Below, piece after piece: positions 5,861 to 11,076 of a stretch of 11,076 bases of DNA. The position numbers and the translations under genes are program-made. The DNA is from Microcaldota archaeon (GTDB taxonomy: Archaea > Micrarchaeota > Micrarchaeia > Micrarchaeales > CABMGC01). How positions within the stretch are numbered: position 1 is the stretch's first letter; each line of letters starts with the position of its first letter. The notes under the pieces were generated by a model. The model was not told where the DNA came from, made no database searches, and worked only from the letters and a program-made list of their open reading frames with translations. Location: contig JAGWHG010000019.1 of NCBI GenBank assembly GCA_028866975.1, positions 1 to 11,076 on the forward strand. The letters are read 5' to 3'.

Positions 5861-5959
5861 TGCAGGGAGGGAGATTTGTTCAAGAGTTTTTGAACTCCCG
5901 TAGGCCTAAGCCAGCAGATCTTGAGTCTGTCGCGTTTGACCAAGCTCCGCCATCCCTGC
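5861..5959 (-). tRNA. tRNA-Leu (anticodon CAA) with a T-loop intron
   Basis: The minus strand folds as a class II tRNA. The acceptor stem is GCAGGGA (5959-5953) with TCCCTGC (5868-5862), a perfect 7 bp, with discriminator A at 5861; CCA is not fully encoded. T8 and G9 are followed by D stem GCG/CGC (5950-5948, 5934-5932) and a D loop with A14 and G18G19. G26 is at 5931. The anticodon stem is 5930-5926/5918-5914 (A.C mismatch at 27-43), with loop CTCAAGA and anticodon CAA at 5923-5921. The variable arm is GGC-TTAG-GCC (5912-5903). The T stem is GGGAG (5899-5895)/CTCCC (5873-5869). The T loop is 21 nt instead of 7. Removing 14 nt leaves canonical TTCAAAT and an 85-nt tRNA. The long variable arm, A73 and CAA anticodon make leucine secure. 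A TATA box lies about 26 nt upstream. Confidence 0.93.
5876..5889 (-). other. 14-nt archaeal tRNA intron (position 58/59) in a bulge-helix-bulge
   Basis: Around the T loop, the minus strand forms the archaeal splicing motif. Outer helix GGGA (5899-5896) pairs with TCTC (5874-5871, one G.U). Central helix GTTC (5895-5892) pairs with GAAC (5881-5878). Each strand has a three-nt bulge AAA: 5891-5889 and 5877-5875. The inner helix is only AA/TT closed by a CTC triloop. Cutting after the second nucleotide of each bulge removes 5889-5876 and leaves TTCAA joined to AT, the standard T loop. The position between nucleotides 58 and 59 is non-canonical, and the intron is near the lower size limit for archaea. 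Splicing itself is inferred. Confidence 0.8.
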
Positions 5960-5980
5960 AGCACTACTATTGCTGCATAC

Positions 5981-5993
5981 GATATTAAAGGTT
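5981..5993 (-). promoter_or_regulatory. TATA box of tRNA-Leu
   Basis: The minus-strand sequence AACCTTTAATATC is centred about 26 nt upstream of the tRNA 5' end at 5959, with a purine-rich factor-B-type stretch before it. It probably also drives the C39-like gene. Confidence 0.65.
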
Positions 5994-6103
5994 TCCCAAC
6001 CTCCCTGAATAACAATACCTGCAATGTTCTCATATTTATATTTAATTGCAGATTTATCATCAGTTCTTGCGAAGATTCCAATACTATCGATAGACCATCG
6101 CTC

Positions 6104-6117
6104 TCCTTATATATAAA
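6104..6117 (+). promoter_or_regulatory. rtcB TATA box
   Basis: TCCTTATATATAAA is centred about 37 nt upstream of the rtcB ATG, predicting a start near 6138 and a leader of about 10 nt that holds GAAGG. The stretch between this box and the divergent tRNA promoter (about 5994-6103) is A/T-rich, and I see no gene or RNA in it. Confidence 0.6.
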
Positions 6118-6148
6118 CTACTATCACTTATTCGTATGAAGGCGCTTT

Positions 6149-7588
6149 ATGGAACTTGAAAAGATTGACGACGTAAGATTCGAGATAAAACGCGATGCAA
6201 GCTTGGGCATGAACACTGATGTCCGGGTCTATGCAACGCATCCGATGGTGGAAAAGATGAAGCTCGATTCGACTCTTCACCAGGCGAGCAACGCCGCGAC
6301 TCTTCCGGGAATAGTTGGGAAGGTCATGGTGATGCCAGACGGCCACCAAGGTTACGGCTTTCCTGTTGGAGGGGTAGTGGCATTCGACGCGGACAGCGGG
6401 ATAATATCGCCAGGAGCAATCGGATTTGACATCAACTGCGGGGTGCGGCTGATAAAAACAGACCTTACGGAAAAAGATGTTCGCAAAAATCTCGATAAGC
6501 TGATGGATCGGCTGTTTGCAAATGTGCCGAGCGGAGTCGGAAGCAAGCTAAAGATGGGGCTTACGCAAAGCGACCTCAAAAAAGTTGCAGAGGAAGGAGC
6601 AGGCTACATGATTTCGAAGGGCTTCGGCTTTGAGAATGACGTGGAGAGAATAGAGGAGAACGGGGCCATAGCCGGAGCCGACATAGACGACGTGAGCCAG
6701 ATGGCACGAAAGCGCGGACTTGAGGCGCTGGGCACACTTGGCGCAGGGAACCACTTCCTTGAGGTGCAGAAAGTCGAGAAGATTTTCGATCAGAAGATAG
6801 CGAAGGCGTACGGACTTAGTGAGGGGCAGGTGGTGATAATGGTGCACACCGGCTCGCGTGGATTTGGCCATCAGGTGTGCAGCGATTACCTAAAGATACT
6901 TGTAGAGTACCAAAGAAAAAACGACATAAAGATTGTCGACCCGGAACTTAGCTACGCGCAGATCGGGACTAAGGAGTGCGACCAGTACATCGGCGCGATG
7001 AACGCTGCGATAAACTTTGCCTTCACCAACAGGCAGATAATAACGCACCTTATAAGGAAGAGCTTTGAGGAGACGTTCTCCAAGAGCGCAGATGCCCTTG
7101 GAATGGACATACTCTACGATGTCGCGCACAACATAGCAAAGTACGAAGAGCACCAGTACATGGGAAGGAGGGCCAATGTCTACATACACCGAAAAGGTGC
7201 GACGCGCGCGTTCGCAAAGGGCAGAGAGGAGATACCAAAAATTTACAGGAGCGTGGGCCAGCCGGTGATAATACCTGGCAGCATGGGAACTGCAAGCTAC
7301 GTGCTCTGCGGACAGGAGGGATCGATGAAGGAGACGTTCGGGTCGACTTGCCACGGTTCTGGCAGAGTCATGTCTAGGCACCAGGCGATACGAGAGATAC
7401 CCATGGAGAGGACCTTCTCAGACCTTGAGAAAAAGCACGTCGTTGTGAGGGTTAGGACAAGAAAGCTAATCAGCGAAGAAGCGGAATGGGCTTACAAGAA
7501 CGTCGATGATGTGGTCGGAGTCGTTGAGAGGGCAGGGATTTCAAACATCGTCGCCAGGAATGTCCCCCTTGGAGTGGCAAAGGGCTAA
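6149..7588 (+). CDS. rtcB: RtcB tRNA-splicing RNA ligase
   Basis: 479 residues, the usual full length without an intein. RtcB joins 2',3'-cyclic-phosphate and 5'-OH RNA ends using GTP and Mn2+. In archaea it seals tRNA exons after the splicing endonuclease. Motifs in order: MPDGHQGYGFPVGG at 62-75, GAIGFDINCGVRL at 89-101 with metal ligand C97, GAGNHFLEVQ at 198-207 (H202), VHTGSRGFGHQV at 232-243 (H233), YDVAHNIAK at 323-331 (H327), HRKGATRAF at 347-355, PGSMGTASYVL at 376-386, and CHGSGR at 401-406. In the last, H402 corresponds to the histidine that carries GMP. All key residues are present. The ATG at 6149 has GAAGG upstream. The gene is divergent from the intron-bearing tRNA-Leu. Its TAA overlaps the stop of the convergent 79-residue gene by 3 nt. 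Confidence 0.98.
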   Translation: MELEKIDDVRFEIKRDASLGMNTDVRVYATHPMVEKMKLDSTLHQASNAATLPGIVGKVMVMPDGHQGYGFPVGGVVAFDADSGIISPGAIGFDINCGVRLIKTDLTEKDVRKNLDKLMDRLFANVPSGVGSKLKMGLTQSDLKKVAEEGAGYMISKGFGFENDVERIEENGAIAGADIDDVSQMARKRGLEALGTLGAGNHFLEVQKVEKIFDQKIAKAYGLSEGQVVIMVHTGSRGFGHQVCSDYLKILVEYQRKNDIKIVDPELSYAQIGTKECDQYIGAMNAAINFAFTNRQIITHLIRKSFEETFSKSADALGMDILYDVAHNIAKYEEHQYMGRRANVYIHRKGATRAFAKGREEIPKIYRSVGQPVIIPGSMGTASYVLCGQEGSMKETFGSTCHGSGRVMSRHQAIREIPMERTFSDLEKKHVVVRVRTRKLISEEAEWAYKNVDDVVGVVERAGISNIVARNVPLGVAKG

Positions 7589-7824
7589 TCCATTATGCGC
7601 AATCTTTTGGAAACTTCGCGCTTCACCAAACCATTTTGGGTTTCGCGCTTTAGCATATTGAGGAACTTTTTATCTTCAATCCTCTCAATCGCAAAGAGCA
7701 CATTTAGGTTCACTTCCTCTCTGCCTTTGAAACCTAAAATTTCAATCAGTCCCTTGAGCTCTTCTTGCGATTCGCCATTGAAATTCCTGATGATCGCCGC
7801 CTTAAGGAATTTTCCCCTGGCCAT
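7585..7824 (-). CDS. Hypothetical 79-residue protein, last gene of flpA operon
   Basis: 79 residues, family not recognised; about pI-basic and almost entirely helical by eye, with two hydrophobic helices (ELKGLIEILGF at 22-32; VNLNVLFAIERI at 38-49) and a basic tail (GLVKREVSKRLRI). It could be a small HEAT-like or partner protein. The ATG lies 8 nt after the stop of the zinc-ribbon gene, so it belongs to the flpA operon. Its TAG overlaps the rtcB stop codon from the opposite strand, leaving no room for a separate terminator. The tight operon position is the main support for real coding. Confidence 0.65.
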   Translation of the reverse strand: MARGKFLKAAIIRNFNGESQEELKGLIEILGFKGREEVNLNVLFAIERIEDKKFLNMLKRETQNGLVKREVSKRLRIMD

Positions 7825-7832
7825 CCGCTCGC

Positions 7833-8651
7833 CTACATTATGGTCTGGGCCCTTTCTATCCCCAAAAGCAGCTTGCGGCCTTTGGGAATCTCGACATTCT
7901 TGAGAAGCCTATCGATTATTCGCTTTGCTTCCTTGAAATTTTTTCCTTTTGCTAATGAATCGGAGTAGTAGAAAAACGCGTTTGGGATTCCTATGTCCAC
8001 AACCTTTGCTATCGAATCATTCAGCTTCTTGTCGTGGACCATCGAGCAGTACAGCATGTCGGCGTATTTTGCGATTGCGGAATCCGGTGCTGCGGTTTTG
8101 AGTAGCGAGAGTTCTCTCTTTGCATTATACACATCCTTGAGCCTAAAGTAAGCAAGAAACTTTGTATACGTAGATAGTTGCGAGGGCTGCTTGTCTGCGA
8201 GCGATATCGCTGCGAAAAAGGCTGCCTTGGCTGCCGAGAAGTGCACTAGCCCAATGTTTATCGCATCCGCATTATCCTCCATATATCCGTTCGGCGTCGC
8301 ATAGTCGCGCTTTGTATATTCCTTGTCGGACAGCATGAGGCTGATAACACCCTTGGCATACAATGCCTGCGGGCTCTTTTGCAACTCTTCCATCTTTGAA
8401 AAGGATTTGGCAATGTCATCGAACTTTTGGTTTGTGATATTGTCAGATAATTCGCTTAATGCGGCAAACAACGGCTTATTTGCCTTGAGCTGGTCGGTTG
8501 TCTTGTCTGCGGACAACTCGCAAAATGGGCATATCCCAATGTCCGGGCTAAAAGACGGGACATAGTTGCTGCAGTATTCGCACCGAAACTGGTGCGTGGG
8601 CTCTTTGTCGAGCATAGCCAGGCGTTTTTTGTCCACAGAACGAATTGGCAT
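7833..8651 (-). CDS. Hypothetical zinc-ribbon plus helical-repeat (TPR-like) protein
   Basis: 272 residues, family not recognised. The N-terminus has a compact four-cysteine zinc ribbon: CEYC at 24-27 and CPFC at 41-44, with a 13-residue spacer. From about 50 to the end the protein is a chain of amphipathic helices with Ala/Leu/Tyr spacing like TPR or similar solenoid repeats (for example ALYAKGVISLMLSD, AAKAAFFAAISLAD, then SDSLAKGKNFKEAKRIIDRLL). No signal peptide or clear membrane helix is seen. The start is the ATG at 8651, 9 nt after the flpA stop, so the two are cotranscribed. A scaffold that binds RNA or protein and works alongside FlpA is an inference from position only. Confidence 0.75.
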   Translation of the reverse strand: MPIRSVDKKRLAMLDKEPTHQFRCEYCSNYVPSFSPDIGICPFCELSADKTTDQLKANKPLFAALSELSDNITNQKFDDIAKSFSKMEELQKSPQALYAKGVISLMLSDKEYTKRDYATPNGYMEDNADAINIGLVHFSAAKAAFFAAISLADKQPSQLSTYTKFLAYFRLKDVYNAKRELSLLKTAAPDSAIAKYADMLYCSMVHDKKLNDSIAKVVDIGIPNAFFYYSDSLAKGKNFKEAKRIIDRLLKNVEIPKGRKLLLGIERAQTIM

Positions 8652-8660
8652 GCAATCTTA

Positions 8661-9320
8661 TTAACGTTTTTGCAGGACTACGAAAAGGTGCCCCTTGTCG
8701 AACGGCTCTATCTCTATTCGCTCTAGCACCTTGAACCCTACTTGTATGTGCTTTAGAAACTCTTCGAATACGATCTTTGGCTTTTCGGAGCTGCTTATGC
8801 TCTGCGACTTTATCGCAACATAGGCTATCCCGCCATCCCTAAGCTGCCTTGCATTCCTAAGAAGTATCTCGGCTTGGTCCCTGGCCGAGACGTCCTGATA
8901 AAGAACATCGACGATCCCGACCTCCTCGGCGTACGACTCGACCATGCGCGCGTCGCACAGTATCGGCAGCATGTTCTCCCTCTTCTCGCATACCTGTATC
9001 AATTCGCGCATGTTTCGCTCCGAGAATTCCACGCAGTACACCGCCCCGTCCCTTCCCACTATGTCGCTTACGTGGCTCGGAGTGGTGCCTGTTGCCGCGC
9101 CTAGGTAGAGCACCTTAGAGCCGGGCTTTATTGCCATCAGCTTCATGCCGTTTATTATCGCAGCCGAGAGCTTGCTGCGATAGGGGTTCCATGTCCTGTA
9201 CTCCTTTCCCTCTATCTCAAGCAGCTCCTCATCGTATACCTGCTCGCCGGGAACCGTGTTCCTAGTGGCAAGCTTCTTGTCTATCCTATAGACGTTGTCG
9301 AATACCTCCTTTGCCTCCAT
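8661..9320 (-). CDS. flpA: Fibrillarin-like rRNA/tRNA 2'-O-methyltransferase
   Basis: 219 residues, normal for archaeal fibrillarin. It is the catalytic subunit of box C/D sRNPs, which methylate ribose 2'-OH at guide-selected sites in rRNA and tRNA. The N-terminal domain ends in a TWNPYRSKLSAAI segment at 43-55. The SAM-binding motif VLYLGAATGTTPSHV lies at 70-84 and the acidic VEFSERNMREL at 97-107. The catalytic tetrad residues are K50, D143 (YQDVS), K171 (AIKSQS) and H211 (KGHLFVV). Its usual partner gene nop5 is not next to it; instead two orphan genes follow in the operon. The ATG at 9320 is about 25 nt from a minus-strand TATA box, so the mRNA is probably leaderless. Confidence 0.97.
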   Translation of the reverse strand: MEAKEVFDNVYRIDKKLATRNTVPGEQVYDEELLEIEGKEYRTWNPYRSKLSAAIINGMKLMAIKPGSKVLYLGAATGTTPSHVSDIVGRDGAVYCVEFSERNMRELIQVCEKRENMLPILCDARMVESYAEEVGIVDVLYQDVSARDQAEILLRNARQLRDGGIAYVAIKSQSISSSEKPKIVFEEFLKHIQVGFKVLERIEIEPFDKGHLFVVLQKR

Positions 9321-9337
9321 GAAAATACCAAAAACCG

Positions 9338-9351
9338 ACTATATGTATTAC
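9338..9351. promoter_or_regulatory. Shared bidirectional TATA region, flpA / histidine kinase
   Basis: The element GACTATATGTATTA reads as a TATA box in both directions. It is about 25 nt from the flpA ATG (minus) and about 53 nt from the kinase ATG (plus, leader about 28 nt). A second A/T-rich stretch at 9361-9373 could serve the kinase instead. Confidence 0.45.
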
Positions 9352-9397
9352 CATCTAACACTTTTAGTTTTTACTTTCGAAGTATCGTTGAGCGGTT

Positions 9398-11076
9398 ATG
9401 GCAGCAGACGACTCGGCGATGACCAGGCTTATGCTAGATATCTTCGACCTAGAGGGCAGGAGATCGGATAGCGACGAACTGCTCAGGGGTTTTGGCGATA
9501 GGCTAAGGGTTACATTCGGCCTCGATAGTGTGGAGGCCAAGGTCGTTGAGAAGGGCGCGATTAGCCCTGCCGAGGAGTTTGCGATAAACACGATGAAGCC
9601 CTTTGTTGACAATCGGCTCAGCAGCTACTCGCAATTCAAGGAGCTTGTAGATTCGTTCAATTTGGGCTATAAGAGCTGCGCAATAGTCCCGATAGCTTCC
9701 AATGGCAAGGCGCTTGCCGTGATGAAAATACTCTCAAAAAGGGAGGAGAGGTTTGATGGCGATATTTTGGGTGCGCTCTCGGTCAGCACGATGGTGGTTG
9801 GATCGCAGATGGCGTCGAAGATGGAGCAGGAGAAGAGCGTCAGCGTGGCCAAGTACTTCGATGCGGCTTTCAACAGCGTCGTCCCGCAGGCGCTGATAGA
9901 TTCCGCAGGCGCGATCGTCAAGGCAAACAAGAGCATGCTCATACTCTTTAGCGCCAGCACCAAGGAGATGGCAGGCAGAAATATCAGGGAGCTTTTTGAG
10001 ATAGATGCGAACATGCTTGCAGCTCTTCGCGGCGGCAGGACTGCGGAGACAAAGATTGCGAACAGGGGGGATAGGAGATTTAAGGTATCATCGGGCGCGG
10101 TGAACGAGAAGATAATGCACATCGCATTCTACGAGACGACGGAACTGCGCGACCTCGAGGAGAGGATGAAGATGCTCAAGTACAGCGGGTATGAGGCGCT
10201 GCTGATGATGGACCCCAAGACCAAGATTCTGTGGGTGAGCGACAATGTTGAAAAAGTGGCAAAGTTCAACCGTGACTCGATAATCGGCAAGAAGCTGCTT
10301 GATCTGGTGATCGATAGGGGGAAGCTTGCAGCAACAATCGGCGCTCTGGGCAACAGCGTCGTTACCGATTCTGCAAGGGTATCGATAGGCAATGGGAACT
10401 ACCAGGACATGCGGATCTCGCTGTTCAAGAACGATCTGTACGGGCTATCTTGCATACTTGTCAACAACGCAGTCGAGAACGCCTATAAGACGATAGAGCG
10501 CAACTTCGACGAGCTTGTAAAGCTCTCTGGCGATGCGATACTGTTCGTCGACCAGCTGGGGTACATACAGCGGATGAACAAGAGCGCAGAGAACATACTG
10601 GGCTATCGGGAGCAAGAGATAGTCGGAAGCCCTGCGAACATGATCTATTCCACGCAGCAAGAGCAGGATCGGTTCCTGCGCTGGCTTGCAGACACTAGGC
10701 AGCAGGGCGCGATCAACAATGTATTTGCAATGCTAAAGACCAGAAAACCAGATACTGCGATACCCTGCGAGATCAGCATAAGGAGTTTTTACGACCAGGA
10801 TGGCAACCTTTCGGGATACGTGGTGGTGGCAAGGGAGCTGCAGACCAAGCGCGCGCTTGAGGTTGCGGAGGATCAGCTCGACGAGAAGGAGAGGATGATA
10901 GACAAGCTCGGCGAGGAGAGCGAGCTCAAGAGCCAGTTCATCTTTAACATATCGCACGACATAAAGACCCCGATAACCAACATCAAGGGCTTTGCATCGA
11001 TTCTAAAGAACGGCGAGCATGGACAGCTCAACAGCGAGCAAAAGGAGTACATCGGAATAATTATGAATGAGTCCGA
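9398..11076 (+). CDS. Soluble multi-PAS sensor histidine kinase (3' end cut by window)
   Basis: An open frame from the ATG at 9398 to the window end, 559 complete codons without a stop. By eye: a GAF-like domain about 20-140 (CAIVPIASNGKALAVMKIL at 94-112); three PAS-like domains about 150-250, 262-365 and 368-485 (the third is clearest: ILFVDQLGYIQRMNKSAENI at 381-400, then LGYREQEIVG); a coiled-coil helix about 486-512; then HisKA with the H-box FIFNISHDIKTPITNIKGFA at 514-533. H520 is the expected phosphorylated histidine. The ATP-binding domain must lie beyond the window. No membrane helix or signal peptide is seen, so it probably senses a cytoplasmic signal. No response regulator is visible here. 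GAGCGG lies just before the ATG as a weak ribosome site. Confidence 0.92.
   Translation, partial: MAADDSAMTRLMLDIFDLEGRRSDSDELLRGFGDRLRVTFGLDSVEAKVVEKGAISPAEEFAINTMKPFVDNRLSSYSQFKELVDSFNLGYKSCAIVPIASNGKALAVMKILSKREERFDGDILGALSVSTMVVGSQMASKMEQEKSVSVAKYFDAAFNSVVPQALIDSAGAIVKANKSMLILFSASTKEMAGRNIRELFEIDANMLAALRGGRTAETKIANRGDRRFKVSSGAVNEKIMHIAFYETTELRDLEERMKMLKYSGYEALLMMDPKTKILWVSDNVEKVAKFNRDSIIGKKLLDLVIDRGKLAATIGALGNSVVTDSARVSIGNGNYQDMRISLFKNDLYGLSCILVNNAVENAYKTIERNFDELVKLSGDAILFVDQLGYIQRMNKSAENILGYREQEIVGSPANMIYSTQQEQDRFLRWLADTRQQGAINNVFAMLKTRKPDTAIPCEISIRSFYDQDGNLSGYVVVARELQTKRALEVAEDQLDEKERMIDKLGEESELKSQFIFNISHDIKTPITNIKGFASILKNGEHGQLNSEQKEYIGIIMNES

Noticed and set aside
5861..5959. tRNA-Leu as a pseudogene because of its 21-nt T loop
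   Set aside because: All stems are intact, the TATA box is well placed, and the extra bases form an exact splicing motif; decay would not be expected to do that.
5854..6081. A 75-codon minus-strand open frame between the C39-like gene and rtcB
   Set aside because: It runs straight through the tRNA-Leu gene and its TATA box; the translation has no recognisable domain.
6010..6100. Possible box C/D sRNA on the minus strand (a CTGATGA at about 6056-6062)
   Set aside because: No matching D box, C'/D' pair or closing stem at suitable spacing could be found.
5921..6139. A 72-codon plus-strand open frame before rtcB
   Set aside because: It starts inside the tRNA on the opposite strand, crosses both promoters and has no plausible ribosome site.
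6136..6159. Seven-codon frame (MKALYGT) overlapping the rtcB start
   Set aside because: It begins at or before the predicted transcription start and has no ribosome site; probably chance.
9364..10392. Several Ser/Leu-rich minus-strand open frames opposite the histidine kinase
   Set aside because: They are antisense shadows of a continuous kinase frame with clear domains; their composition is low in complexity and unlike the real proteins.

Overview
The window looks like a chromosomal segment of an archaeon. It carries archaeal housekeeping genes: an AK6/Fap7-type kinase, a DUF357 protein, Trm1 with its zinc cysteines, RtcB and a fibrillarin-like methyltransferase. Start sites lie about 25-35 nt downstream of archaeal TATA boxes, and leaderless starts are mixed with GGTGA-type Shine-Dalgarno (SD) sites. 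Base composition is moderate and AGG/ATA codons are frequent. Compact genes, short intergenic gaps, several orphan small proteins and a tRNA with a non-canonical intron would suit a small-genome (DPANN/Micrarchaeota-like) archaeon, but that placement is inference. No mobile element, CRISPR array or rRNA gene is visible.

Layout, left to right. (1) 23-577, minus: AK6/Fap7-like kinase, divergent from a DUF357-trm1 pair (618-1953, plus). (2) 1963-2286 and 2350-3216, minus: a small membrane-type protein built on a 26-residue duplication, and a carbamate-kinase-family enzyme. (3) 3385-3768, plus: an orphan six-cysteine protein. (4) 3808-4978, minus: two adjacent genes, each holding two winged-helix domains of the same type, four copies in all. 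(5) 5100-5840, minus: a C39-like papain-fold protein with Ser where the catalytic Cys belongs. (6) 5861-5959, minus: a tRNA-Leu(CAA) whose T loop is split by a 14-nt insert that forms an exact bulge-helix-bulge. (7) 6149-7588, plus: rtcB, the tRNA-splicing ligase, divergent from that tRNA. (8) 7585-9320, minus: an operon of flpA, a zinc-ribbon/helical-repeat protein and a 79-residue orphan. (9) 9398 to the window end, plus: a soluble GAF-PAS-PAS-PAS-histidine kinase, cut off inside HisKA.

The common theme is RNA maturation: Trm1 (m2,2G26 of tRNA), RtcB (joining tRNA exons), FlpA (2'-O-methylation), AK6/Fap7 (small-subunit assembly in homologues) and an intron-bearing tRNA. The most striking observation is the T-loop intron of the tRNA-Leu, 189 bp from the divergent ligase gene whose product would join its exons. 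The four-domain winged-helix locus and the Cys-to-Ser C39-like protein are the best candidates for undescribed biology among the proteins.
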